Assembly (NCBI GenBank): GCA_905214895.1
Contig: CAJMNP010000053.1
Coordinates: forward strand, 1-6,275
DNA length: 6,275 nt
Origin: an uncultured bacterium
GTDB lineage: Bacteria; Actinomycetota; Coriobacteriia; Coriobacteriales; Coriobacteriaceae
Direction of reading: 5' to 3'
This document shows, one piece after another, positions 1 through 5,698 of this stretch. A program made the position numbers and the translations under genes. The notes beneath the pieces are model-generated. The model saw only the letters and a list, made by a program, of their open reading frames with translations. It ran no database searches and was not told the origin of the DNA. Each line of letters begins with the position of its first letter. Positions within the stretch are counted from its first letter, which is position 1.

Positions 1-164
1 ACACCGCCGAGTTCGCGATCCCCGGCCTTGACGACGAGTTCCGCGTCATCGTGTCTCCGTGGATCCTCTCCTCGCTGATTACCGATCGCCTTGCCGCTTA
101 CTACGAGACGGTCACCAAGCACAACCTCAACTACCGTCGTTACTATCACCAGTTCGACTACTAA
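1..164 (+). CDS. C-terminal end of a SIS-domain sugar-phosphate deglycase/isomerase (partial, FrlB/GfrE/GfrF-like)
   Basis: This is an open frame entering from the left edge (first full codon at base 3) and ending at TAA 162-164, so only the last 53 residues are present. The tail carries a Tyr-Tyr pair, then His-Asn, then Arg-Arg-Tyr-Tyr, and ends in Asp-Tyr. E. coli FrlB, as I remember it, ends in the same arrangement: a YY pair, HN, RRYY and a terminal EY. FrlB and the Salmonella GfrE/GfrF proteins are SIS-fold cytosolic deglycases that split fructoselysine-6-P or glucoselysine-6-P into glucose-6-P and lysine. The placement directly before a complete mannose-family PTS matches the gfr type of operon. 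The catalytic SIS domains lie outside the window, so another SIS sugar isomerase (GlmS-like or AgaS-like) is possible. The family call is fairly sure and the substrate is not. Confidence 0.6.
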   Translation, partial: TAEFAIPGLDDEFRVIVSPWILSSLITDRLAAYYETVTKHNLNYRRYYHQFDY

Positions 165-199
165 TCGGTGATAAATAAGCTACTGATTAAGAAGCACCC

Positions 200-228
200 T
201 GCCCGGGCGCATGCGTCCGGGCATTTTT
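200..228 (+). terminator. Rho-independent terminator-like hairpin between the SIS gene and the EIIA gene
   Basis: A 10-bp stem (200-209 with 214-223, one G-T wobble) closes a CATG tetraloop and is followed by five T (224-228). It begins 35 bases after the SIS stop codon, a classic intrinsic terminator shape. Only 30 bases separate it from the EIIA start, too few for a separate sigma-70 promoter plus leader. EIIA-D transcription must therefore read through it or start upstream of it, which suggests a partial terminator, attenuator or mRNA-processing element inside one operon. Confidence 0.75.
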
Positions 229-245
229 GTGCCGAAATTCGCAAG

Positions 246-252
246 AAAGGGG
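246..252 (+). promoter_or_regulatory. Ribosome binding site fixing the EIIA start
   Basis: AAAGGGG lies 6 bases before ATG 259. It favours that start over the in-frame upstream ATG at 211, which sits in the loop of the preceding terminator hairpin and has no Shine-Dalgarno sequence. Confidence 0.7.
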
Positions 253-258
253 AATCGA

Positions 259-675
259 ATGAGGCAGTTTATCGTGGCGTCCCATGCTCATTTCGCGTCT
301 GGAATCGTCGAGAGCATCGGCCTGCTCTCCGGCGAGCGCGAAAACGTCCATGCGCTGTCTATGTATGTCGACGGAAACGAGGACCTGGTCAAGGACGCCG
401 CAGCGATTCTGGACGGCTTTGTCGCGGACGATGAGGTCGTCGTTTGCACCGACCTCTTTGGCGGCAGCGTCAACAACGAGTTCACCAAGATCGTCCAGAC
501 GCGCCCCAACACGCACCTGGTGACCAATATGAACCTGCCACTCCTTATTCAGCTGCTGTTCGTACCCGACTCCACCCCGATCGATGAGGCCATTCGCCAG
601 ATCGTCGAGGCGGACGACACCAAGGTCAAGTACGTCAACGACCTGCTGGGGCAGGCCGAACTCGATGAGTTTTAA
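259..675 (+). CDS. PTS mannose-family EIIA component
   Basis: A 138-residue cytosolic phosphocarrier that takes phosphate from HPr and passes it to the EIIB partner. The N-terminus has a beta strand ending in Ser-His-Ala-His, with His9 at the position of the phosphorylated His10 of E. coli ManX. Further family marks are the Asp-Leu-Phe-Gly-Gly-Ser segment around residues 73-78 (usual form DLFGGSP) and Asn-Leu-Pro near residues 92-94 (usual form NLPML). Length is normal for a free-standing EIIA-Man domain; here it is not fused to EIIB as in E. coli ManX. The start at 259 is chosen from its Shine-Dalgarno sequence and its alignment with the family N-terminus. EIIB follows after 16 bases, so it is cotranscribed with the permease genes. 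Confidence 0.9.
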   Translation: MRQFIVASHAHFASGIVESIGLLSGERENVHALSMYVDGNEDLVKDAAAILDGFVADDEVVVCTDLFGGSVNNEFTKIVQTRPNTHLVTNMNLPLLIQLLFVPDSTPIDEAIRQIVEADDTKVKYVNDLLGQAELDEF

Positions 676-691
676 TCGCTAGGAGCACACC

Positions 692-1162
692 ATGATTCAA
701 ATGATTCGCGTAGATTATCGACTGCTTCACGGCCAGGTTGCCGTTAGCTGGACCTCGGCTTTGGGTGCCGACTGCATCCTGCTGGTGAGCGATACGGTTC
801 TCAATGACAAGCTTCGCCTGCAGGCCCTATCCCTCGCAAAGCCTGAGGGATGCAAGGTCGTCGTCAAAAACACCGAGGACGCCGTCAAGGCGCTTCAGAG
901 CGGTGTGACCGACAAGTACAAGCTCTTCGTGGTTTGCGAGACGATCCAGCAGGCCGGTGCCGTCGCCAAGGCGATGGGCGTCAAGAAGATCAACCTCGGC
1001 AATGTTGCCTTTAGCGAGAATGCCCGCCAGGTCTCGACGAGCGTGTTCCTTACGCCCGAGAACGAGGCATACGTGAAGGAGCTGCTCGGCGAGGGCTACG
1101 AACTGTTCATTCAGATGATTCCGGCAGATGCGAAGACTGACGCCGCGAAGGTCATCGGTTAG
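692..1162 (+). CDS. PTS mannose/fructose/sorbose-family EIIB component
   Basis: A 156-residue cytosolic phosphotransfer protein that receives phosphate from EIIA and passes it to the sugar during transport through EIIC-EIID. The N-terminal signature Arg-x-Asp-x-Arg-Leu-x-His-Gly-Gln-Val is intact, with His13 as the phosphorylated histidine (equivalent to His175 of E. coli ManX). The family's C-terminal Gln-Met-Ile-Pro-Ala-Asp block is at about residues 140-145. The gene starts at ATG 692 with AGGAG at 681-685 and a 6-base spacer. It ends at TAG 1160-1162, 8 bases before EIIC, and the EIIC ribosome binding site (AGGGG, 1161-1165) overlaps its stop codon, which suggests translational coupling. 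Sugar specificity cannot be deduced from EIIB. Confidence 0.93.
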   Translation: MIQMIRVDYRLLHGQVAVSWTSALGADCILLVSDTVLNDKLRLQALSLAKPEGCKVVVKNTEDAVKALQSGVTDKYKLFVVCETIQQAGAVAKAMGVKKINLGNVAFSENARQVSTSVFLTPENEAYVKELLGEGYELFIQMIPADAKTDAAKVIG

Positions 1163-1170
1163 GGGCTGTC

Positions 1171-1962
1171 ATGGTTATCAAGACAATCCTGATTTTCCTG
1201 ATTGCCCTTTTGGGCTATTCCGAGTGGCTGACGGGCACGAGCTACCTCCAGCGCCCGATCGTGCTCGGACCTCTGGTTGGCCTTGTCATGGGCGACATGG
1301 TGACCGGCACGATCATGGGCGCCACGATGGAGCTTGCCATGGTCGGCGCCATCTCGGTCGGTGCGTATAACCCGCCCGATACGATTTCCGGCACTATTCT
1401 GGGCGTATCGCTTGCCATGCAGGCCGGTGCGGACGCTTCGGCGGCCCTGACCCTGGGCATTCCCATCGCAACGATCGTCCTGGCGCTCGATACCGCCCTG
1501 GGCCAGCCGGTAATGCTACTGCTGGTGCACCGTATCGACAAAAACGTCGAGGACGGAGACACCAAGGCCATCACGCGCAACATGCTCATCGCCGGTTACG
1601 CGCAGAGCTGGTGCGGCCTGCTGATTATTCCCCTGGCATTCTTCTTTGGCGCCGATGCTGTTGCCAGCCTGCTCAACATCATCCCCGATTTCGTTCAGAC
1701 CGGCATGGATGTCGCCGCCGCCTTCTTGCCCGCGCTCGGCTTTGCAATGCTGGCGCAGATGATTATGAACAAAACGGTGGCTCCGTTCTTCTTCGCCGGC
1801 TTCTTCCTCGTCGCCTACTTTGGCATTAGCACGACGGGCGTGGCGATCTTTGCTGCGATCATCGTCGTCGCGATGACGGTTTTGGGCGAGAAGAAAAAGG
1901 CGGAGCAGCCCGCAGTGGCAACCGAGGATCCTGCGATTGGGAGTGGGTTCGATGAGTTTTAA
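1171..1962 (+). CDS. PTS mannose/sorbose-family EIIC component (membrane)
   Basis: A 263-residue integral membrane protein that forms the sugar channel with EIID. Hydrophobic segments run through most of the chain, starting at residue 4 with no cleavable signal peptide. The conserved family block Gly-Ala-x-Met-Glu-Leu, followed by Val-Gly and Tyr-Asn-Pro-Pro-Asp, is at about residues 50-70. A charged loop (Asp-Lys-Asn-Val-Glu-Asp-Gly) is near residues 122-128. The C-terminal tail after about residue 238 is hydrophilic (Lys-rich, then acidic) and probably cytosolic. Length is normal. The last 11 bases overlap the EIID start, so the two membrane subunits are probably translationally coupled at equal ratio. 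The final bases (1949-1962) repeat the final 14 bases of the EIIA gene. Confidence 0.92.
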   Translation: MVIKTILIFLIALLGYSEWLTGTSYLQRPIVLGPLVGLVMGDMVTGTIMGATMELAMVGAISVGAYNPPDTISGTILGVSLAMQAGADASAALTLGIPIATIVLALDTALGQPVMLLLVHRIDKNVEDGDTKAITRNMLIAGYAQSWCGLLIIPLAFFFGADAVASLLNIIPDFVQTGMDVAAAFLPALGFAMLAQMIMNKTVAPFFFAGFFLVAYFGISTTGVAIFAAIIVVAMTVLGEKKKAEQPAVATEDPAIGSGFDEF

Positions 1963-2788
1963 GTTTGAGTCTTCTTATGACGGGCTGATTTCCCGCGCAG
2001 ACCTTAAGAAGCTGTTCTGGCGCTCGATTCCCTATGAGCATTCCTGGAACTACGAGCGTATGGGCCATATCGGCTTTATGTGGGCCCTTATGCCGATCCT
2101 TCGCAAGCTATATCCGCAGGATGCGGACTTTAAGGCCGCCCTTAAGCGCCATATGGAGCTCTATAACGTCACGCCGTACATCTCGACGCTCCCCATGTCC
2201 ATTGCTGCCGCAATGGAAGAGGTCAACGCTACTGACGATAGCTTTGACACGAGCGCGATCTCTAATGTCAAGCTTGCTTTGATGGGACCGCTGTCCGGCG
2301 TGGGCGATGCCTTCTACTGGGGCACGCTGCGAATTTTGGCAACGGGTGTCGGCACATCGCTGGCGCTGCAGGGCTCTATTCTTGGCCCGATTTTGTTCCT
2401 GCTCGTGTTCAACGTCCCTCACTACATCATCCGTTACCTGCTGACGTTTGTGGGATATCGCTTTGGCTCGGACATGATCAGCAAGGTCCAGGAATCGGGC
2501 ATTATGGACACGATCGTCAAGATGGCCTCTATCATGGGCGCCATGGTGATCGGTGCTATGACCATGGAGATGGTCACCGTGGACATTCCGCTCATGGTCG
2601 GCGCGGGCGATGGCGCTCAGACGCTCGCCGAGCTGCTCAACGGAATCTTCCCGGGCTTTGTCACGATGGGGCTGTTTGGAATCGTCTATCTCATGCTCAA
2701 GAAGAAGATGAATCCGCTGCTCATCATGCTCGTGATCCTACTCGTGAGTATCGCCGGCGCGTTCTTTGGAGTGCTTGGTGTTCAGTAG
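1952..2788 (+). CDS. PTS mannose-family EIID component (membrane)
   Basis: A 278-residue EIID subunit that completes the permease with EIIC. The soluble N-terminal part has the conserved region around Asn-Tyr-Glu-Arg-Met (about residues 34-38) followed by Gly-Phe-Met. The hallmark Leu-Met-Gly-Pro-Leu-Ser-Gly-Val-Gly-Asp, then Tyr-Trp-Gly-Thr-Leu-Arg, is at about residues 110-128 and corresponds to the family's GPLAGIGD...WGTLRP block. Hydrophobic segments follow between about residues 130 and 170, at 190-220, and at the C-terminus. ATG 1952 is preferred over an in-frame TTG at 1937 because GGGAG lies at a sensible distance upstream and EIID proteins begin close to this point. There is no separate ManO or regulator gene next to it. 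The following gene is separated by a terminator-like hairpin. Confidence 0.92.
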   Translation: MSFKFESSYDGLISRADLKKLFWRSIPYEHSWNYERMGHIGFMWALMPILRKLYPQDADFKAALKRHMELYNVTPYISTLPMSIAAAMEEVNATDDSFDTSAISNVKLALMGPLSGVGDAFYWGTLRILATGVGTSLALQGSILGPILFLLVFNVPHYIIRYLLTFVGYRFGSDMISKVQESGIMDTIVKMASIMGAMVIGAMTMEMVTVDIPLMVGAGDGAQTLAELLNGIFPGFVTMGLFGIVYLMLKKKMNPLLIMLVILLVSIAGAFFGVLGVQ

Positions 2789-2803
2789 GGTATCCGTCAT
2801 AAT
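2775..2803 (+). promoter_or_regulatory. Possible sigma-70-type promoter for the epimerase gene
   Basis: TTGGTG (2775-2780), a 17-base spacer and CATAAT (2798-2803) give a near-consensus -10 with a weak -35. It overlaps the end of EIID. Predicted transcription would begin near 2810, just before the hairpin at 2819. This is pattern matching only, and an AT-rich patch in a GC-rich genome can mimic a -10. Confidence 0.25.
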
Positions 2804-2818
2804 TAAAACAATGTAAGA

Positions 2819-2854
2819 GGGGGCGTCGCGCACACTGTGCTGCGGCGCCCTTTT
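2819..2854 (+). terminator. Rho-independent terminator-like hairpin between EIID and the epimerase gene
   Basis: A stem of nine pairs (2821-2829 with 2842-2850, one G-T wobble) is extended inside by GCAC pairing with GTGC, and is followed by TTTT (2851-2854). Only 17 bases remain before the next start codon, and that gene's ribosome binding site begins 4 bases after the T-run. The element thus ends most EIIA-D transcripts, or sits in the leader of the epimerase mRNA, lowering epimerase output relative to the transporter. Confidence 0.75.
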
Positions 2855-2858
2855 GCTG

Positions 2859-2866
2859 AAAGGTGG
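2859..2866 (+). promoter_or_regulatory. Ribosome binding site deciding the epimerase start
   Basis: AAAGGTGG lies 5 bases before ATG 2872. The alternative in-frame GTG at 2863 is inside this Shine-Dalgarno sequence, so it is not a credible start. Confidence 0.75.
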
Positions 2867-2871
2867 ACAAG

Positions 2872-3708
2872 ATGGAGTATCCACAGCTTGCCGTCATGAA
2901 TATCAGCCATCGCTATTTTGACCTTGAGGAATTCTTTTCCTCGGCAGCGGCCTCGGGCTACACGTGTTGCGAGCTTTGGACCGGGGCGATGCATCTGTAT
3001 GTCGATTGCCATGGATACGATTCGCTCGAGCAGGTGCGGGAGCTGTCGCAGCGGTATGGAGTTCGGATTGTGGGGCTTTGTCCCGAACAGAACAACCCCA
3101 AGCCGTGGAATATCGCGGCGCGTGGGAATGAGGCGCGTGCCCGCACGCTCGCGTACTTTAAGAACGTTGTGGATATCGCGGCGGAACTTGGAGCCGAGCA
3201 GGTCATGGTCTCGAGCGGCTGGGCATTTTTGAACGAGCCGATCGAGGACGCGTGGGGTCGCAGCGCCTCGATGCTGCGTGCGATTGCCGAGCATGCGGGA
3301 GAACGCGGCGTGCGACTGGTGCTCGAAGCCCTACAGCCGGTTGAGTCGATGATCGTGAACTCGGCGGCCGATACGAAGCACATGATCGAGGCAGTTGATC
3401 ATCCGGCACTTAAGGCGTGTCTGGATATGGGCGCCATGGCGGTGGCGGGGGATACCATCGACGATTACTTCGATCTGCTTGGCGATGATGTCGCCCACGT
3501 GCATTTTGTCGATGTTGCGGCAGATGGCACGACGCATCTTGCCTGGGGTGACGGCGACCGCGATATGCGCGCTGACCTGGATAGGCTGGTGGCGCGCGGC
3601 TATCGCGGAGTTGTTTCGGCCGAGACCTATGACGGGCGCTATTTTGCCGACCCCGCAGCTGCCGATGCGCAGGTAATGGCAGAGTATCGTCGTGCGATTG
3701 GCGCCTAG
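2872..3708 (+). CDS. Xylose-isomerase-like TIM-barrel sugar epimerase/isomerase, FrlC-like
   Basis: A 278-residue cytosolic protein of the AP-endonuclease-2/xylose-isomerase fold. It resembles E. coli FrlC (276 residues, fructoselysine 3-epimerase) along its whole length from memory: Gly-Tyr then Glu-Leu-Trp-x-Gly near residues 29-38, Cys-Pro-Glu near 70-72, Trp-Gly-Arg at 128-130, Leu-Glu-Ala-Leu-Gln-Pro at 151-156, and His-Val-His-Phe-Val-Asp at 209-214. The expected metal ligands are all present: Glu152, Asp185, His211 and Glu251. The family interconverts C3 epimers of ketoses or keto-amino sugars, and FrlC turns psicoselysine into fructoselysine. Next to an FrlB-like deglycase and a PTS, it fits an Amadori-product pathway. 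Codon use looks looser than in the PTS genes (several CGG and GGG codons), consistent with lower expression. It could instead be a tagatose/psicose 3-epimerase or another sugar-phosphate isomerase. Confidence 0.8.
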   Translation: MEYPQLAVMNISHRYFDLEEFFSSAAASGYTCCELWTGAMHLYVDCHGYDSLEQVRELSQRYGVRIVGLCPEQNNPKPWNIAARGNEARARTLAYFKNVVDIAAELGAEQVMVSSGWAFLNEPIEDAWGRSASMLRAIAEHAGERGVRLVLEALQPVESMIVNSAADTKHMIEAVDHPALKACLDMGAMAVAGDTIDDYFDLLGDDVAHVHFVDVAADGTTHLAWGDGDRDMRADLDRLVARGYRGVVSAETYDGRYFADPAAADAQVMAEYRRAIGA

Positions 3709-3810
3709 GTGGGGTTGGGCTGCGGCAATCTGCCCCATGTTTCCAAATGAATACGGTGTGAGCGGCTGCGACGGATTTCCCCCGCAAACACTCTAGTATG
3801 CTAAAGTACC
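3709..3810 (+). other. Intergenic gap before the his operon, no gene seen
   Basis: No credible coding frame or RNA gene is visible. A weak TGGGG/CCCCA pairing (3710-3714 with 3732-3736) followed by ATGTTT could be a poor terminator for the sugar cluster. A -10-like TAGTAT/TATGCT patch is at 3794-3802, without a recognisable -35 box at normal spacing. Confidence 0.35.
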
Positions 3811-3848
3811 CAGAAGACCGGCGGAGCTATGCCGGTCTTCTGTTCTAT
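3811..3848 (+). terminator. Perfect 12-bp hairpin in front of hisZ-hisG (terminator or leader stem-loop)
   Basis: Bases 3811-3822 pair perfectly with 3831-3842 around the 8-base loop GGAGCTAT. A short, impure T-rich run (TTCTAT, 3843-3848) follows. It may be the terminator of the upstream sugar cluster. Because only 29 bases lie between it and the hisZ-hisG start, it may equally be a 5' leader hairpin of the his mRNA. There is no T-box consensus and no histidine-rich leader peptide near it. Confidence 0.6.
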
Positions 3849-3877
3849 ACGAAGCACAGCATGAGGAGGCTCACCAG

Positions 3878-5593
3878 ATGACGGCCACACCGTGGGGATT
3901 CCGGGACATATTGCCCGAGGAGGCTCAGGCACGCGAGGAGATCGCATGTACGGTGAAGGGCTGCTTTAGGGAGCATCATTACCTGCCGGTCGAGACGCCG
4001 CTGCTCGAGGACAAGGGTTCGCTCGAGGAAGGTGGCCGCATTGCGGACACGCCGTTTAAGCTCTTTGACGATGACGGGCGTTTGCTGGTGGTCCGTCCCG
4101 ACAACACGTTGCCGATCGTGCGCTTGGTTTCGACCCGCATGCGCGCGGCCGATTTGCCGCTGCGCCTGCGCTACGAGGCACCGGTGGTTCGCGAGTGCCA
4201 GCGCAATGCCGGCGGCTCGCGTCAGTTTACGCAGCTGGGCTTTGAGCTCATCGGCGCGGGCGACGCCGCGGGCGATGTCGAGATTGTCTCGCTGGTAGCC
4301 GAGGCTGTGCGTAAGCTGGCACTGCCCGATGCGCGCATTATCGCAGGTAGCGTGCGTCCGTTTAAGGAGCTGCTTGCGGCCTGTGAGGATCGCGAGCTGG
4401 CTGCCGAGGCCCTGCGCTGCGTGCACGCCAATGACTTTGTGGGCCTCGATGCCCGCGTGGCGGCAAGCACCGAGTCCGATGCCGTCAAGGCCGCCATTAG
4501 CGAGCTGCCGCGCCTGCACGGTGGCCCCGAAGTGCTCGACCGCGTGGACGCGCTGCTGGAGGCCGCCGGTATCGTCGCGCCGCTCACGCGCGAGCTGCGT
4601 GCCCTGGTCGAGGGCCTGGCGCCCGAGGACGCCCAGGTGCTGTCCTTCGACTTCTCCATCATGAACTCGTTTGATTACTACACGGGTCTGGTTTTTAAGG
4701 CCTATGCCGGCGGCCTGCCCGATCCTGTCGGTTCGGGCGGTCGCTACGACTCCATCTTTACCGGCGCGTTCGGCGATGGCATCGAGGTACCGGCGGCGGG
4801 ATTTGCCTTTTCGCTCGAGCGTCTGGAGGCCGCGCGCACTTCGGCTGAGGACGCCGCTTCCGACGGCGACCACGCCGCGGGCCGTGGTGCCGAGGGTCCG
4901 CTGCGCATCGCCGTTCCCAAGGGCTCGCTTAAGGCCGACACGCTCGACGTGCTCGAGGCCGCGGGCCTGGACGTCTCCGAGCTGCGCGACCCTGGCCGTC
5001 ACCTGATCGTGCGCGGTCGCGATACGCGTGCCGGCGAGGGCGCGGTCGGAGATATCGAGTTTGTCATTGTGCGCCCCAGCGATGCGCCCGCCTTTGTGGG
5101 CTGCGGTGGTGCCGATTGCGGCATCTGCGGCTGGGATTCGCTTATCGAGGCCGACCTCAACCTGCTGCAGCTGGTCGATCTGGGCTACGGCCTGTGCACC
5201 TTTATTGAGGCTGAGCCCGCTTGGCGCGCCGGTCAGGCCGAGCGCAACTATGCCCGCCGCGGTTCGCTTCGCGTGGCAACCAAGTACCCGCGCATCGCGA
5301 GTGCCTGGTATGCCGAGCGCGGCGTGAATGCCGATATTGTCTCGCTGCACGGTAACATCGAGCTGGGCCCCATCGTCGGTATGACCGATCGCATCGTGGA
5401 CATTACCGCCACGGGTGCCACGCTGCGCGATAACGACCTGGTTATTACTGGTCGCATCATGGACTGCACAGCGCGCTTCTTTGTCAATCCGGGTGCCGCT
5501 CGCCTGGATCCGCGCGTACGCGATCTTGCCGATCGCCTGGCTGCTGCCGTGAAGGACAAGCATTTTGAGCCCGTTGCGGGCTCGGCACAATAG
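3878..5593 (+). CDS. hisG: Fused HisZ-HisG: ATP phosphoribosyltransferase regulatory plus catalytic subunit
   Basis: A 571-residue two-domain cytosolic enzyme for the first step of histidine synthesis (ATP plus PRPP to phosphoribosyl-ATP). Residues 1 to about 318 are HisZ, a histidyl-tRNA synthetase paralogue. They show a motif-2-like region (Arg98-Tyr-Glu, Arg105, Gln116 to Gly125), a Phe-Asp-Tyr-Tyr-Thr-Gly segment at 265-270 and Gly-Gly-Arg-Tyr-Asp at 287-291. The position of the HisRS catalytic Arg before DYY holds Asn263, as expected for a non-synthetase. An Ala/Gly/Asp-rich linker spans about 320-341. The short-form HisG domain spans 342-571, with Pro-Lys-Gly at 347-349, Val-Ala-Thr-Lys-Tyr-Pro at 466-471 and the PRPP-binding Asp508...Thr512-Gly-Ala-Thr515-Leu loop. 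The two subunits are normally separate genes, and short HisG needs HisZ for activity and histidine feedback. The start is set by AGGAGG at 3864-3869. No frameshift or stop is seen at the junction, and hisD follows. Confidence 0.92.
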   Translation: MTATPWGFRDILPEEAQAREEIACTVKGCFREHHYLPVETPLLEDKGSLEEGGRIADTPFKLFDDDGRLLVVRPDNTLPIVRLVSTRMRAADLPLRLRYEAPVVRECQRNAGGSRQFTQLGFELIGAGDAAGDVEIVSLVAEAVRKLALPDARIIAGSVRPFKELLAACEDRELAAEALRCVHANDFVGLDARVAASTESDAVKAAISELPRLHGGPEVLDRVDALLEAAGIVAPLTRELRALVEGLAPEDAQVLSFDFSIMNSFDYYTGLVFKAYAGGLPDPVGSGGRYDSIFTGAFGDGIEVPAAGFAFSLERLEAARTSAEDAASDGDHAAGRGAEGPLRIAVPKGSLKADTLDVLEAAGLDVSELRDPGRHLIVRGRDTRAGEGAVGDIEFVIVRPSDAPAFVGCGGADCGICGWDSLIEADLNLLQLVDLGYGLCTFIEAEPAWRAGQAERNYARRGSLRVATKYPRIASAWYAERGVNADIVSLHGNIELGPIVGMTDRIVDITATGATLRDNDLVITGRIMDCTARFFVNPGAARLDPRVRDLADRLAAAVKDKHFEPVAGSAQ

Positions 5594-5605
5594 CGCGAGC
5601 ACGCA

Positions 5606-5652
5606 CGGGCGCCCCAACGTACGGGCTGCGGGTCGACTGGCGCCGCCGCCCG
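5606..5652 (+). other. GC-rich inverted repeat in the hisZ-hisG/hisD gap
   Basis: The 105-base gap (5594-5698) is GC-rich and has no gene. CGGGCG (5606-5611) can pair with CGCCCG (5647-5652) around a long loop, with GCATCTCGTTTTCC after it. The stem is short and the T-run weak, so it is at most a mild intra-operon attenuation or processing site. Confidence 0.25.
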
Positions 5653-5698
5653 GCATCTCGTTTTCCAAACGCAACCTCGATCGATAGGGGATACCGAT

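Noticed and set aside
211..258. Upstream in-frame ATG extending EIIA by 16 residues
   Set aside because: It lies in the loop of the terminator hairpin, has no ribosome binding site, and the extension does not fit the EIIA N-terminus.
168..434. 88-codon plus-strand frame overlapping the EIIA start
   Set aside because: It overlaps the terminator and EIIA in another frame, is Arg-rich, and has no ribosome binding site or recognisable domain.
1937..1951. TTG start adding five residues to EIID
   Set aside because: ATG 1952 has better Shine-Dalgarno placement and matches the family start.
2863..2871. GTG start adding three residues to the epimerase
   Set aside because: The codon is within the AAAGGTGG ribosome binding site of ATG 2872.
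2803..3294. Minus-strand frame of 163 codons opposite the epimerase
   Set aside because: No family resemblance, and it would span the terminator hairpin and lie opposite a well-supported gene.
3794..3802. Possible -10 box (TAGTAT/TATGCT) of a his promoter
   Set aside because: No -35-like hexamer is found 16-18 bases upstream, so it is not listed as a promoter, only used as a hypothesis in the hairpin finding.
3811..3877. T-box or histidine attenuator leader before hisZ-hisG
   Set aside because: No T-box consensus and no short frame with a run of His codons is present; only a simple hairpin is visible.
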